From an uncultured Oxalobacteraceae bacterium (GTDB lineage: Bacteria > Pseudomonadota > Gammaproteobacteria > Burkholderiales > Burkholderiaceae_D), in NCBI GenBank assembly GCA_903914535.1, contig CAIWPG010000281.1, positions 1-64,000 on the forward strand: a stretch of DNA of 64,000 bases, read 5' to 3'. Positions within the stretch are counted from its first letter, which is position 1. Every line of letters begins with the position of its first letter. The notes under the pieces were generated by a model. That model saw only the letters and a program-made list of their open reading frames with translations, searched no databases and had not been told where the DNA came from. A program made the position numbers and the translations under genes. Shown piece after piece: positions 35,117-45,608 of this stretch.

Positions 35117-38100
35117 TTGGAACAAACACCGATACGCACCGACTACCAGTTATCAGATAATCTCAGAGCCGGCAGCGGTCAGGTATTCCTGACCGGCACC
35201 CAGGCGCTGGTACGCCTTCCCCTGATGCAAAAAGCACTGGACATGGCACAGGGCTGGAATACCGCCGGCTTTATCAGCGGATACCGCGGTTCACCGTTAG
35301 GCATGGTCGATCAGGCCTTATGGAAAGCAAAAAAAATTCTGGCTGAACAGCATATTGAATTTCTTCCTGCTATTAATGAAGAGTTGGGTGCTACCGCCGT
35401 ACTCGGTTCACAACAGGTTGAATCCGATCAGGAACGTACCGTCGATGGCGTATTTGCCTACTGGTATGGCAAAGGCCCCGGTGTTGACCGCGCCGGTGAT
35501 GCACTCAAACACGGTAATGCCTATGGCTCGTCCCCCAAAGGAGGGGTACTGATTGTTGCCGGAGACGACCACGGTTGTGTCTCTTCCTCTATGCCGCATC
35601 AGAGCGACCGTGCTTTTCAGGCATGGAGCGTACCGGTAGTCACGCCTGCCAGCGTCGCCGAGTATCTTGAATTTGGCCTGTACGGCTGGGCATTATCACG
35701 TTTTTGCGGCGCATGGGTAGGATTTACCGCCTTATCAGAAGTCGTTGAAAGTGGTATGACGGTCGATCTGAACGAAACCAATGCACGCGTCGCACAATGG
35801 AAATCGGCGGATGAAGTACGTACCGTGACCGGGTACACACCACCCGCCGACGGGCTGCATTACCGCTGGCCTGATCTGCCATCATTAAAACTTGAGGCAC
35901 GGCTCCAGCACAAGCTGGATGCCGTCAGAGCTTTTGCCCGCGTCAATAGTATTGATCGTCACATCATCACCGCGCCACACGCCACCCGAGGCATCATCAC
36001 CTGCGGCAAAGTGCATTACGATCTGATCGAAGTATTGCGCCGGTTAGAATTGTCGCCGGACGACCTTGCTGCTGCAGGTATCCGGCTATACAAAGTAGGC
36101 TTGTCCTTCCCGCTGGAACCCGGCCGCATGCTTGAATTCGCACGCGGACTGGAACAGATTTTAGTCATTGAAGAAAAAGCCCCTGTCGTCGAAGGTCAGT
36201 TGCGTGAATTATTCTACAACGGCATAGACGGCGTGCGCCCTGTAATCACCGGCAAGCAAGATGCGCATGGTCAGGCACAAATCTCTGCACTGGGCGAACT
36301 GCGCCCGTCCCGGCTGATTAACCTGGTTGCAGAATGGCTGTCCGGACACAGTGCCACGCTGGACCGGCGCGGACACGTCACTGATTTTATGGTGCCGTCA
36401 CTACTTTCCAATGCCGCCGATGCCGTCAAACGTGTGCCGTATTTTTGCTCAGGTTGCCCGCATAATACATCAACAAAAGTACCGGAAGGCTCACGTGCTC
36501 AAGCTGGTATCGGTTGCCATTTCATGGTGAGCTGGATGGACAGAGACACCACCGGTCTGATTCAGATGGGTGGTGAGGGCGTAGACTGGGCAGCACACAG
36601 CCGCTTTTCTAAAGTACCCCATGTATTTCAAAATCTCGGCGATGGTACCTACTATCATTCCGGCTATCTGGCGATCCGGCAATCCGTAGCGGCCAAATCG
36701 ACCATCACTTACAAAATCTTGTTTAACGATGCCGTTGCCATGACGGGTGGCCAGCCTATCGACGGTACTATTTCAGTTGACCAGATGGCCAGACAAATTG
36801 AAGCAGAAGGTATCAAAGCACTTGCTATTGTGTCTGATGATATCGAAAAATACGACGCCATCAGGAATAAATTTCCCGCTTTTACCTCATTCCACGATCG
36901 CAGCGAACTGGATCAGGTACAACGTACCATGCGCGAAATCGCCGGTGTCACGGCGCTGATTTACGAACAAACCTGCGCAGCAGAAAAACGCCGTCGTCGT
37001 AAAAAAGGCGAAATGTCTGACCCGCAAAAACGCTTGTTCATCAATCAGGCGGTTTGCGAAGGTTGCGGCGATTGCGGTACCCAGTCCAACTGTCTCTCGG
37101 TATTACCACTGGAAACCGAATTCGGGCGAAAACGCACCATAGACCAATCAAGCTGCAACAAAGATTACACTTGTGTAAATGGTTTTTGCCCGAGCTTCGT
37201 TAGTGTCATCGGCGGAAAATTACGGCAACGCAGCGGGGCATTAAGTCAGGCAGGCAGTGCGGGTACCAATGCATTAACAAGCTATCTTGACCAGCTTCCG
37301 CTCCCGCCTCTTCATGTATGGAACGGCCCGTTCGACATGCTGGTTACCGGAGTCGGCGGTACCGGCATCGTCACGGTTGGCGCACTGATTACGATGGCCG
37401 CCCATCTGGAGCACAAACATGCCAGCGTACTGGATTTCATGGGTTTTGCGCAAAAAGGCGGCTCTGTACTCTCATTTGTGCGCTTTGCTCAAGACAAAGC
37501 ACACCTGAATCAGGTACGTATCGATACCCAGCAAGCCGATGTCTTACTGGCCTGCGATCTGGTGGTTGGTGCATCCGATGACGCACTGATCACGGTGCGG
37601 CACGGCCGTACCCGGGTACTGGCCAATACCCACGAAATTCCGGTATCCGAATCCATACATAATCCGGATGCCGATCTGCGCGTTGATGCCCTGCTCGAAA
37701 AAATCAGCCATGCTGCAGGAGAACAACAAGTTCAGACACTGGATGCACAGGCACTGGCAATACAGTTTCTCGGCGACTCTATCGGCGCCAATATTGTAGC
37801 GATGGGCTATGCCTGGCAATCCGGCCTGATCCCTCTGGGATTAGCCTCCATGCTGCGTGCCATTGAGCTCAACAATGTCGCAGTTAACATGAATCAGACC
37901 GCATTCAGCCTTGGCCGTCTGGCTGCAGCCAATCCACAGGCACTGGAACAATTAGCCGGAATAAATACGCAGAAAAAGCCAGCCATTGCGACACTGGATC
38001 AACTGATTACCCATCGCACTGCGCATTTAACCAGCTACCAGAACGCCGCGTATGCACAACGTTATCTGGCCTTAGTCGAACAGGTTCATCGTGCCGAACG

Positions 38101-38713
38101 GGCATTAACCGGCCCGCAGGGCGAACTGGCATTAACGTATAAAGTAGCGTTCATTTTTTCTAAACTGATGTCCTGCAAAGATGAATACGAAGTCGCCAGA
38201 CTGTACACTGATGGCAGCTTCCGCAAACAACTGGACGAGATATTTGAAGGCGATTTCTCTCTGGAGTTTCACATGGCGCCACCTGTGGTCAGCAAGCCCG
38301 GAGTACAAGGCGGCACCGCAAAAAAACGGCGCTTTGGCCCGTGGATGATGCCGGTTCTGCAAATCATCGCCAAAGCCAGAGGATTGCGTGGCAGCTGGAT
38401 GGATATATTTGGTAAAACAGAAGAACGCCGCATGGAGCGTGCACTCATCGGCACGTATGAAAGCCGGATACAGGAATTACTCGGGCAACTCACACCAGCC
38501 AACCTGACCATCGCTATCGACATCGCTGCGATTCCGGAACGCATCCGTGGTTATGGTCACATCAAGCTGGATAACATACGACTGGCGCAGGAACGTGAAG
38601 CCGCCTTGCTGCATCGCTTTAACCCGGACCGTTATCCACGTCCCAAAGCCGGTAAAACCATCATCGCCGGTCAGTTCCGGGGAATTCCGGTAGTCAGTGA
38701 CGGTAAACGTTAA
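35117..38713 (+). CDS. Indolepyruvate/phenylpyruvate ferredoxin oxidoreductase (fused alpha-gamma)
   Basis: About 1198 residues: thiamine-diphosphate- and Fe-S-dependent oxidative decarboxylation of aryl pyruvates to aryl-acetyl-CoA. In order: the pyrimidine-binding alpha domain (FLTGTQALVRLPL, SGYRGSPLGMVDQ), the ThDP-binding region (FCSGCPHNTSTK, IGCHFMVSWMD, GEGVDWAAHS), a ferredoxin-type Cys cluster CEGCGDCGTQSNC near residue 645, and the gamma domain (VTGVGGTGIVTVGALI). AGGAG (35106-35110) lies 6 nt before a TTG at 35117, better than the ATG at 35102, which has no Shine-Dalgarno. Phenylpyruvate to phenylacetyl-CoA would feed the paa genes downstream. Confidence 0.9.
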   Translation: MEQTPIRTDYQLSDNLRAGSGQVFLTGTQALVRLPLMQKALDMAQGWNTAGFISGYRGSPLGMVDQALWKAKKILAEQHIEFLPAINEELGATAVLGSQQVESDQERTVDGVFAYWYGKGPGVDRAGDALKHGNAYGSSPKGGVLIVAGDDHGCVSSSMPHQSDRAFQAWSVPVVTPASVAEYLEFGLYGWALSRFCGAWVGFTALSEVVESGMTVDLNETNARVAQWKSADEVRTVTGYTPPADGLHYRWPDLPSLKLEARLQHKLDAVRAFARVNSIDRHIITAPHATRGIITCGKVHYDLIEVLRRLELSPDDLAAAGIRLYKVGLSFPLEPGRMLEFARGLEQILVIEEKAPVVEGQLRELFYNGIDGVRPVITGKQDAHGQAQISALGELRPSRLINLVAEWLSGHSATLDRRGHVTDFMVPSLLSNAADAVKRVPYFCSGCPHNTSTKVPEGSRAQAGIGCHFMVSWMDRDTTGLIQMGGEGVDWAAHSRFSKVPHVFQNLGDGTYYHSGYLAIRQSVAAKSTITYKILFNDAVAMTGGQPIDGTISVDQMARQIEAEGIKALAIVSDDIEKYDAIRNKFPAFTSFHDRSELDQVQRTMREIAGVTALIYEQTCAAEKRRRRKKGEMSDPQKRLFINQAVCEGCGDCGTQSNCLSVLPLETEFGRKRTIDQSSCNKDYTCVNGFCPSFVSVIGGKLRQRSGALSQAGSAGTNALTSYLDQLPLPPLHVWNGPFDMLVTGVGGTGIVTVGALITMAAHLEHKHASVLDFMGFAQKGGSVLSFVRFAQDKAHLNQVRIDTQQADVLLACDLVVGASDDALITVRHGRTRVLANTHEIPVSESIHNPDADLRVDALLEKISHAAGEQQVQTLDAQALAIQFLGDSIGANIVAMGYAWQSGLIPLGLASMLRAIELNNVAVNMNQTAFSLGRLAAANPQALEQLAGINTQKKPAIATLDQLITHRTAHLTSYQNAAYAQRYLALVEQVHRAERALTGPQGELALTYKVAFIFSKLMSCKDEYEVARLYTDGSFRKQLDEIFEGDFSLEFHMAPPVVSKPGVQGGTAKKRRFGPWMMPVLQIIAKARGLRGSWMDIFGKTEERRMERALIGTYESRIQELLGQLTPANLTIAIDIAAIPERIRGYGHIKLDNIRLAQEREAALLHRFNPDRYPRPKAGKTIIAGQFRGIPVVSDGKR

Positions 38714-38735
38714 AAAATACAGCGTACTAGTCTCT

Positions 38736-38774
38736 CCACCACCCCCTCCGGTAAAAACAGGAGAGAGGTGGTGG
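38736..38774. terminator. Imperfect hairpin between convergent oxidoreductase and peptidase genes
   Basis: CCACCACC (38736-38743) pairs with GGTGGTGG (38767-38774), and CTCC with GGAG inside. No T-run is present. It sits between two convergent stop codons and may act on both transcripts. Confidence 0.4.
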
Positions 38775-38793
38775 GCAGTCAACAAGGCCGCAT

Positions 38794-41190
38794 TTACTTA
38801 TTTTCAATGCCGGTGACTTCATCATCATCATAATCAGCAATCAATGTAGCATCGCTGACTTTGGCATTTGCATTCAACAGCACATAATAGGTACCTGCCC
38901 GTGGACGAGGAATAACGACAGGCTGACCGCTACGTGCAAAAAAACTGTGAGAACGGGTACTGGGAGCACTGCCCAGCCTGACGTAGAGATCAACATCACC
39001 AGTCCCGCCGGTACGCCGGAAAATCAGATTAGATTTATCCTTTGGCACCTTAAATGTATAAATTCTTCCCTGCCCCGCCCCCATGTTTATTTCCTTCACG
39101 GAATGCCCCCTGACCAAGGTCTGACTTGGCTGCGCCGGCTGATAACTGACACGTAACGATGCATTACTAATCGTGTCATCAGCCCTGAGCGTGACACAAG
39201 TATAACCATGTACAATAGAATGATAAGTAAATTTGTCTTTGTTACCGGTCTTATCCGTCATTTGCGAATATTGAATAATTTCCGTAAAAATATCCGTAGG
39301 CGGCAAATGAAAACTGCCATTGCCTGTTCCGTTATATAACTCAAACGTTAAACCCGAAGTTTCATTTTCCCGGTAGTGATGATTAAATAAAGAACTGTAA
39401 TTACGATTGAACAAATCCATCGCATCATAAGGAACATGAAAACAATAATTACTGTGACTTCCTTTAACCAGAAAAAGACCATCGTGCGGTTTTTTATCTG
39501 CTAAAAAAATCGTCGCCGGCCTGAAAATCCTGTCATCGCGAAAAGCAGCGGCAAATGCACCTATATCGATGCTGCCCAAACCACTGGCATAATCCCACCC
39601 CATTCGCGCATAAAATACACCATGTGAGTTCTCAGCACTACCGGAGGTAATATCATGAAACCAATGCGGATTACTTCTGGCGCCCATATAAAGCAGCGGT
39701 GCGGGAAAAGGTAAATTATCACCGTATGCAGATAATATGCGCGCCCAGAATCCGGTAAACAGAGACGCTGAAAGACTCGTACCTCCGACAATCTGATCAC
39801 TGCCATCCACCGTAATATAAGCTCCCGAATCGGGATTAGCATTAAATACAATATCCGGCAGACTACGGGTTGTCATCGTTCCCGGCACCGCACCGGAAGC
39901 AATTTGCCACTCCGGTACCCGCTGACCGATACTAAGACCTCCACCCGTGTATTTCCATGCCACTTCATGATGCCATTCATTGCGTAAAGTCGTTGACAGT
40001 GAAGTACCGCCCACAGCAATCACATACGGCGATGATGCCGGGAAAAATTGCTCATTTGGATTATTTCTGCACCGATTACCACCGGTATTTCCTGTAGCAG
40101 CCACAAAAGTTTGCCCCTGCACTATGCCGACCTGAAACAGGGTATTAGCAACCGTATCGTAGCCAGATGCGGATGCAATACTTTCACAAGACCCCGCAGA
40201 TACGTTAATCACCCGAACCTGATTATCAATCACCACCTGATTAAAGGCCCGTAGCATGTCGGTATGTGATAACGATGGCACGTTATACAACAACATTTCT
40301 CTGACAGCCCCACCGGCAGCAGCCAGCGCGGCTTGCGTGACCATACTCCACGCAATATCATGCTCTGTCGCACCCTCCCCCACTTCTCCGACGGGAATAG
40401 TCCGCACAATCGATACTGGAAATCCGGAACTTGCAGCAAATCTCCGCAAATTCATCCTGACCGGATCCAGGTTACCATCCGCAATAATACCGATAGCAGA
40501 ATTCACCGCCGCAGACAACTTATGCGCATTATAGATAAGAGGAAACTCGGTCAGAAAATGTGGTTTTACACTGTCTGCATCCGTGTTTTCCGGATAAGTT
40601 GTACCCCGTTGCCGGTAAGGTCCCGAACGACGGTATGCAATTTCATCCATGACTTTCGTCTGTAACCCGACCACAGCAGAAATTACACCGGCAAACCGCT
40701 CCGGAACGGAGGCCGGTTCGATATTGTCATGCACAATACGATCATTTTTAAGATAAAAATGTAAGTCCGTATTAAATGCCGTTTTAATTTTTTCCGGGTT
40801 TCCCTGTGCTGAAATCAGCAAACGATTACTGGCTATATTGACGTGATCAAATTTGTGCAAACGAAGATAATCAGCAACTGCCTGTGCCTGCTCTTCCGTC
40901 GGTGCGTATTGCGTCATAAATTCATCACTGGTCAATCTCGGCCCCGACGTATTAATCAAAATCTGATCACTTAAGGCACCCAGTGCCTGTTTGTTACGGG
41001 GATAAAGAGCCACGACAATATCAACAGGATGAGCAGGACGGGATTCGCCAAGAAAAAACGCCTGCCGCACCCCTTGGGTCGCCGATTTAATAAGCACCCA
41101 TTTTTCACTGGTAACGGCACCCGCCGGGCAGGAACACAGAACCGCCATAATCACAAAAATAAACACGCAGCAATAGCGATACAGAATCAT
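38794..41190 (-). CDS. S53 (sedolisin/kumamolisin-like) peptidase, long paralogue
   Basis: 798 residues from the ATG at 41190: it has the same upstream context, GGTGT(G/A)ATT-ATG, as its paralogue at 45609. Signal peptide (about 1-24), a Pro_kuma activation domain (about 30-170; LYPRNKQALGALSDQILI), the S53 catalytic domain (about 190-530), and a C-terminal pre-peptidase (PPC-like) beta domain (LIFRRTGGTGDVDLYVRLGS). The Ser motif GGTSLSASLF is intact, but the oxyanion Asp (usual GDSG/GDTG) is Asn in ATGNTGG, and the Glu-x-x-x-Asp pair is poorly conserved (TEHDIAW). Activity is therefore doubtful. Confidence 0.85.
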   Translation of the reverse strand: MILYRYCCVFIFVIMAVLCSCPAGAVTSEKWVLIKSATQGVRQAFFLGESRPAHPVDIVVALYPRNKQALGALSDQILINTSGPRLTSDEFMTQYAPTEEQAQAVADYLRLHKFDHVNIASNRLLISAQGNPEKIKTAFNTDLHFYLKNDRIVHDNIEPASVPERFAGVISAVVGLQTKVMDEIAYRRSGPYRQRGTTYPENTDADSVKPHFLTEFPLIYNAHKLSAAVNSAIGIIADGNLDPVRMNLRRFAASSGFPVSIVRTIPVGEVGEGATEHDIAWSMVTQAALAAAGGAVREMLLYNVPSLSHTDMLRAFNQVVIDNQVRVINVSAGSCESIASASGYDTVANTLFQVGIVQGQTFVAATGNTGGNRCRNNPNEQFFPASSPYVIAVGGTSLSTTLRNEWHHEVAWKYTGGGLSIGQRVPEWQIASGAVPGTMTTRSLPDIVFNANPDSGAYITVDGSDQIVGGTSLSASLFTGFWARILSAYGDNLPFPAPLLYMGARSNPHWFHDITSGSAENSHGVFYARMGWDYASGLGSIDIGAFAAAFRDDRIFRPATIFLADKKPHDGLFLVKGSHSNYCFHVPYDAMDLFNRNYSSLFNHHYRENETSGLTFELYNGTGNGSFHLPPTDIFTEIIQYSQMTDKTGNKDKFTYHSIVHGYTCVTLRADDTISNASLRVSYQPAQPSQTLVRGHSVKEINMGAGQGRIYTFKVPKDKSNLIFRRTGGTGDVDLYVRLGSAPSTRSHSFFARSGQPVVIPRPRAGTYYVLLNANAKVSDATLIADYDDDEVTGIENK

Positions 41191-41333
41191 AATCACACCA
41201 TGTGAATCACGAGCAAACGACAATTAGACTGATGTTTATTCTATAAATTTCATTCTTTTTTTCTATAACGCTGTCTCTGCACGATAGACGACATTTTTGG
41301 TACTATGACAAACACTATGGAGGATTACCCCGA

Positions 41334-41978
41334 ATGAAACTGTATACTTATTTTCGTAGTTCAGCCGCCTATCGGGTGCGCATTGCCCTGAACCTGAAGG
41401 GTCTGGCATATCAAGCTATTCCTGTGCATTTATTGCGTGATGGCGGCCAGCAAAAACAGGCCGGGTACAGACAACTCAGCCCGCTGGGTCTGATTCCGGC
41501 TCTGCAAACGGAAACGGGCGTATTCACTCAATCCTTATCCATCATGGAATGGCTGGATGAAAGCTACCCGGATCAGCCGCTGCTGCCGGCAGACACTGAC
41601 AGCCGGGCACGCGTCAGGGCCATAGCGCAAACTATCGCCTGCGATATCCACCCGATCAACAATTTGCGGGTACTGAACTACCTGACCAGTAATTTTGGCA
41701 TTAGCGAAGAACAAAAAAGTGACTGGTACCGGCACTGGATCAATGAAGGACTGGCTGCCATAGAAAAGCTACTTGCAGATGACCCGCGCACCGGCGTTTT
41801 CTGCCACGGAGACATCCCCGGCATCGCCGATTGCTGTCTGATCCCGCAAGTATTCAACGCACACCGCTTTAACTGCCCGATGGAGAATCTGCCCACGATC
41901 CGGCGTATAGTCGCAGCCTGCGGATCACTTGAGGCATTTCAGCATGCAGCGCCAGACCGGCAACCCGACTTTGAATAA
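41334..41978 (+). CDS. maiA: Maleylacetoacetate isomerase (zeta-class GST)
   Basis: 214 residues. The zeta-class glutathione site SSAAYRVRIALNLKG lies at the N terminus; the family usually has SSCSWRVRIAL, so the conserved Cys is Ala here. A C-terminal all-helical GST domain follows. It converts maleylacetoacetate to fumarylacetoacetate using glutathione, the step between homogentisate dioxygenase and the FAH encoded at 5 kb. It is 36 kb from the hpd operon and sits between a divergent peptidase gene and convergent paaY. TATGGAGG precedes the ATG. Confidence 0.9.
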   Translation: MKLYTYFRSSAAYRVRIALNLKGLAYQAIPVHLLRDGGQQKQAGYRQLSPLGLIPALQTETGVFTQSLSIMEWLDESYPDQPLLPADTDSRARVRAIAQTIACDIHPINNLRVLNYLTSNFGISEEQKSDWYRHWINEGLAAIEKLLADDPRTGVFCHGDIPGIADCCLIPQVFNAHRFNCPMENLPTIRRIVAACGSLEAFQHAAPDRQPDFE

Positions 41979-42007
41979 GGTAAAAGCAGGGACTGTCGGC
42001 CGCCTGA

Positions 42008-42613
42008 TCAGGATTCCCGTTTAGTTGCAATCAGGGGCTGCACCCCCTGCAATGGCAAACCCGGACGATCTTGCTCCGGCTCCGTGAGTGGCGACACTTC
42101 AACCATGCTGGCCAGGCAACGCTTCGTCAATTGCTGATAGGTCGCCGTGCCCGTCTGCTTCCAGGCGATCTCCTGCTCACTCAGCTCACGAAGCACTTTC
42201 GCCGGCACACCGGCAACCAGTGAACGTGCCGGCACCTTCATGCCGGCACGGATAAAAGCACTGGCAGCGACAATCGCCTGCTCGCCAATTTCCGCTTCAT
42301 CCATCACCACCGCATTCATACCAACCAGTGCATCACGCCGGACAATGCAACTATGCAACACGGCACCATGACCGATATGCCCGTTTTCTTCCACCACGGT
42401 ATCCGCCGACGGAAAACCATGTAATACGCAGGTATCCTGCACATTAGCACCACGATGCAGGATGATACGCCCGAAATCACCGCGTAATACGGCACAGGGA
42501 CCGATATAACAGTTGGCACCGACAATCACATCTCCGATCAGCACAGCGGTCGGATGTACATACGCGCTGGAATCAACGACGGGTATAACTCCATCTATAG
42601 AATACGAAGGCAT
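42008..42613 (-). CDS. paaY: PaaY-type gamma-carbonic-anhydrase-like hexapeptide protein
   Basis: 201 residues of left-handed beta-helix: [50 protein letters not shown] and [15 protein letters not shown] hold the metal-binding His residues of the gamma-carbonic anhydrase fold. In phenylacetate clusters PaaY is a thioesterase that relieves CoA sequestration by hydrolysing dead-end CoA adducts. The C-terminal helix ([20 protein letters not shown]) is typical of PaaY. It is divergent from paaR. Confidence 0.88.
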   Translation of the reverse strand: MPSYSIDGVIPVVDSSAYVHPTAVLIGDVIVGANCYIGPCAVLRGDFGRIILHRGANVQDTCVLHGFPSADTVVEENGHIGHGAVLHSCIVRRDALVGMNAVVMDEAEIGEQAIVAASAFIRAGMKVPARSLVAGVPAKVLRELSEQEIAWKQTGTATYQQLTKRCLASMVEVSPLTEPEQDRPGLPLQGVQPLIATKRES

Positions 42614-42734
42614 GCAGTCTCCAAAAAAATCTTATTATTAATTATTGCTTATTAGTAGTTATTGCCAGTTACCGGCAAAATAATCGCCATCGTTAAACCT
42701 TGCTTTTATTTTAGCAGTCAAAATATAATATAAT

Positions 42735-42746
42735 CCGACCGGTCGG
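42735..42746. promoter_or_regulatory. TetR-type operator in front of paaR
   Basis: CCGACCGGTCGG is a perfect 12-bp palindrome centred 34 bp before the paaR ATG, in AT-rich sequence. Sites with an ACCGACCGGTCGGT-like core are common for TetR regulators of beta-oxidation and paa genes, so autoregulation by PaaR is likely. Confidence 0.65.
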
Positions 42747-42774
42747 TCAATATTGTTTTAACAGGATGGAATCA

Positions 42775-43386
42775 ATGGCACGCGGACGCTCTCCGGGATA
42801 CGACGAACAATGCGGCACCATACTTGCCGGTGCTGCACAACTATTTGCAGCACGCGGCTACTCTGCGACCTCAATGAATGAAGTTGCACAGGCTTGCGGT
42901 ATGTCAAAGCCATCGCTTTACCACTATTTTAGGGATAAATACGCCTTGCTGGTAACCATTTCGGAAGAGCACGTCTCACTGCTGGAAACCGTTGTCGGTG
43001 ACGTACTGGCACAGCAATTAGCACCAAAAGCCAGGCTGTATTTACTGATTCAGCGCTTTGTTGAAGAATATGCAGGGGCACAACACGCCCATCGGGTACT
43101 CACTGAAGACAGTCGCTTTCTGAATGAAGAAGACCGGGAACGTATTATGAGTCGTGAACGGCGCATAGTCAGTGCTTTTGCCACCGTCATCACTGAATTA
43201 CGTCCTGAACTGAGTGCTCCGGCGTTAGCAAAACCGCTCTCCATGCTACTGTTTGGCATGATTAACTGGATGTTTACCTGGCTCAAGGAAGATGGAAAAC
43301 TGAGCTATGAAGCAATGGCACCCATCGTTGCCGATTTATTTTTCGGAGGTTTTCCGGCAATACGTTTACCTGTTGACGGCGAATAA
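42775..43386 (+). CDS. paaR: TetR-family regulator, PaaR-like
   Basis: About 203 residues from the ATG at 42775, which has AGGATGGA upstream; the in-frame ATG at 42766 lies on top of that site. The TetR HTH is SATSMNEVAQACGMSKPSLYHYFRDKYAL (about 31-59), followed by a helical ligand domain. In betaproteobacteria a TetR regulator (PaaR) controls phenylacetate genes in response to phenylacetyl-CoA. It lies 88 bp before paaZ on the same strand, with a perfect palindrome upstream. Confidence 0.85.
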   Translation: MARGRSPGYDEQCGTILAGAAQLFAARGYSATSMNEVAQACGMSKPSLYHYFRDKYALLVTISEEHVSLLETVVGDVLAQQLAPKARLYLLIQRFVEEYAGAQHAHRVLTEDSRFLNEEDRERIMSRERRIVSAFATVITELRPELSAPALAKPLSMLLFGMINWMFTWLKEDGKLSYEAMAPIVADLFFGGFPAIRLPVDGE

Positions 43387-43474
43387 ATAAAACGATGTAA
43401 GTAATTTTTAGAGCCACACAAGTATTGTTGTGCGACGACTATATGACATAAAAAAATAACCCAGGAGATTTTAC

Positions 43475-45526
43475 ATGACGACACCACCTGTTTTACAAAG
43501 TTTTATTGCCGGTCGCTGGATCGGTCAGGAAGCGGCCAGCCTGCTGGTCAGTGCCATTAACGGGCGCCCTGTTGCCAGTACACATGCCGATGTCATCGAT
43601 TTTGGCGAAGCCATGCACCACGCACGCAATCAGGGTATTCCCGGTCTGATGGCAATGGATTTTCAGGAACGTGCTGCACGCCTGAAAGCACTGGCCATCT
43701 ATCTGGCAGAACGCAAAGAATTGCTATACGCCATATCACACCACACCGGTGCCACACGCAATGACAGCTGGATTGATATTGAAGGAGGCACCGGCACCCT
43801 GTTTGCTTATGCGAGTATGGGAGTCAATGAACTCCCCTCCGGCAATGTATTTCATGAAGGCCCGCCGATTCAACTCGGTAAACAAGGCAGCTTTTTTGGT
43901 ACGCATATCCTGGTGCCACGTAATGGTGTCGCTGTTCATATTAATGCATTCAACTTCCCGATCTGGGGTGTACTGGAAAAATTTGCACCATCCTTTTTAG
44001 CGGGCATGCCATGTATCGTTAAACCGGCCACCGCGACCAGCTACCTGACCGCCGCTATGGTAAAACTGGTTGCTGAATCCGGCATACTGCCAACCGGCAG
44101 CCTGCAACTGGTAATCGGTGGTGTGGGCGATTTGCTGGACAGACTGGATGGTCTGGATGCCGTGACGTTTACCGGCTCTGCCGACACCGCTGCCCGCTTG
44201 CGGGTACACAGCAACCTGATTCGCAACTCGGTGCCTTTCAACGCAGAAGCCGATTCACTGAATTGCGCCATACTGGCGCCGGATGTCACGCCGGATGATG
44301 AAGAATTCGACTTATTCGTCAAAGAAGTAGCGCGGGAAATGACGACAAAAGCCGGACAAAAATGTACCGCTATCCGTCGTGCCATTGTACCGGAGCAATA
44401 TGCCGGTGAAGTCGCGCAACGACTGCGTGCCCGTCTGGCAAAAATAGTAACAGGTGATCCGTCTGCAGAAGGCGTCAGAATGGGGCCGCTGGCCTCCCAT
44501 GCCCAACAGTCCGATGTCGCGGAACGCGTCGCTATGCTGGCACAGGACAATGAAATCATCTTCGGCGAACGCGATGGCGTCGCCCCCCGCGGTGAAGGCG
44601 TGGCACAGGGCGCTTTCTTCTGCCCTACCCTGTTACTGTGTCATGACCCGATGAATAACACAGTGGTGCATGATATCGAAGCTTTTGGCCCGGTCAGCAC
44701 ACTCATGCCTTACCACGATCTGGATGAAGCCATCGCACTGGCAGCCAAAGGACGCGGCAGCCTGGTCGGCTCACTGGTCACCCGTGACCCGAAAATTGCT
44801 GCCAAAGTCATTCCGGCAGCAGCACGCTATCATGGCCGCATGCTGGTACTGGATCGCGAGTCTGCAATAGAATCGACCGGACACGGATCACCGTTACCAC
44901 AACTTAAACATGGCGGACCGGGACGTGCCGGCGGCGGTGAAGAACTGGGCGGAATACGGGCGGTTAAACATTACCTGCAACGTTGTGCCGTACAGGGGTC
45001 TGCCTCCATGATCAGTGCGGTTACCGGCGAATATCTGCGCGGAGCAAAGGTGCAAGAGTCGGAAGTACATCCCTTCCGCCGCCACTTTGAAGACTTGCAG
45101 GTTGCAGATTCCCTGCTTACACACCGCCGGACAGTCACAGAAGCCGATATTGTGTCCTTCGGTGGTTTATCAGGTGATTATTTTTACATGCATTTCGATG
45201 AAATTGCTGCCCGTGATTCGCAATTCGGTCAACGCATTGCACATGGTTATTTTGTCCTTTCTGCAGCAGCGGGTTTATTTGTGTCCCCGGCACCCGGCCC
45301 GGTATTAGCCAATTACGGACTCGACAATTTACGCTTTGTTAAACCGGTAGGCATAGGCGACACCATACAGGCACGCCTGACGTGCAAACGCAAAATTGAC
45401 CGCAATAAAAAGGATCTCAAAGGAGTAGGGCAAGGCGTGGTAGTCTGGGATGTCGCCGTCACCAACCAATCAGGCGAACTGGTTGCCACCTACGACATTC
45501 TGACACTGGTATCCAAACGGAGCTGA
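43475..45526 (+). CDS. paaZ: Bifunctional PaaZ: oxepin-CoA hydrolase / semialdehyde dehydrogenase
   Basis: 683 residues. The N-terminal aldehyde dehydrogenase domain (about 1-520) has its catalytic Cys297 in [12 protein letters not shown]. The C-terminal MaoC-like (R)-hydratase domain (about 540-683) carries [11 protein letters not shown] with the active-site Asp/His and [13 protein letters not shown]. It opens the oxepin-CoA ring and oxidises the resulting aldehyde to 3-oxo-5,6-dehydrosuberyl-CoA. CCAGGAGA precedes the ATG. It is the partner of paaR, separate from the main paaA-J operon 4.5 kb away. Confidence 0.95.
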   Translation: MTTPPVLQSFIAGRWIGQEAASLLVSAINGRPVASTHADVIDFGEAMHHARNQGIPGLMAMDFQERAARLKALAIYLAERKELLYAISHHTGATRNDSWIDIEGGTGTLFAYASMGVNELPSGNVFHEGPPIQLGKQGSFFGTHILVPRNGVAVHINAFNFPIWGVLEKFAPSFLAGMPCIVKPATATSYLTAAMVKLVAESGILPTGSLQLVIGGVGDLLDRLDGLDAVTFTGSADTAARLRVHSNLIRNSVPFNAEADSLNCAILAPDVTPDDEEFDLFVKEVAREMTTKAGQKCTAIRRAIVPEQYAGEVAQRLRARLAKIVTGDPSAEGVRMGPLASHAQQSDVAERVAMLAQDNEIIFGERDGVAPRGEGVAQGAFFCPTLLLCHDPMNNTVVHDIEAFGPVSTLMPYHDLDEAIALAAKGRGSLVGSLVTRDPKIAAKVIPAAARYHGRMLVLDRESAIESTGHGSPLPQLKHGGPGRAGGGEELGGIRAVKHYLQRCAVQGSASMISAVTGEYLRGAKVQESEVHPFRRHFEDLQVADSLLTHRRTVTEADIVSFGGLSGDYFYMHFDEIAARDSQFGQRIAHGYFVLSAAAGLFVSPAPGPVLANYGLDNLRFVKPVGIGDTIQARLTCKRKIDRNKKDLKGVGQGVVVWDVAVTNQSGELVATYDILTLVSKRS

Positions 45527-45538
45527 TCCGTCACAAGG

Positions 45539-45582
45539 CCGGCCAGACACGGATTGAAGACAAGCCGCCTGGCCGGGTTTTA
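45539..45582 (+). terminator. Terminator after paaZ
   Basis: CCGGCCAG (45539-45546) pairs with CTGGCCGG (45569-45576), followed by GTTTTAC, in the convergent gap between paaZ and the second peptidase gene. The loop is 22 nt. Confidence 0.55.
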
Positions 45583-45608
45583 CAATGCGACCTGATGAAG
45601 AGAAGAGA

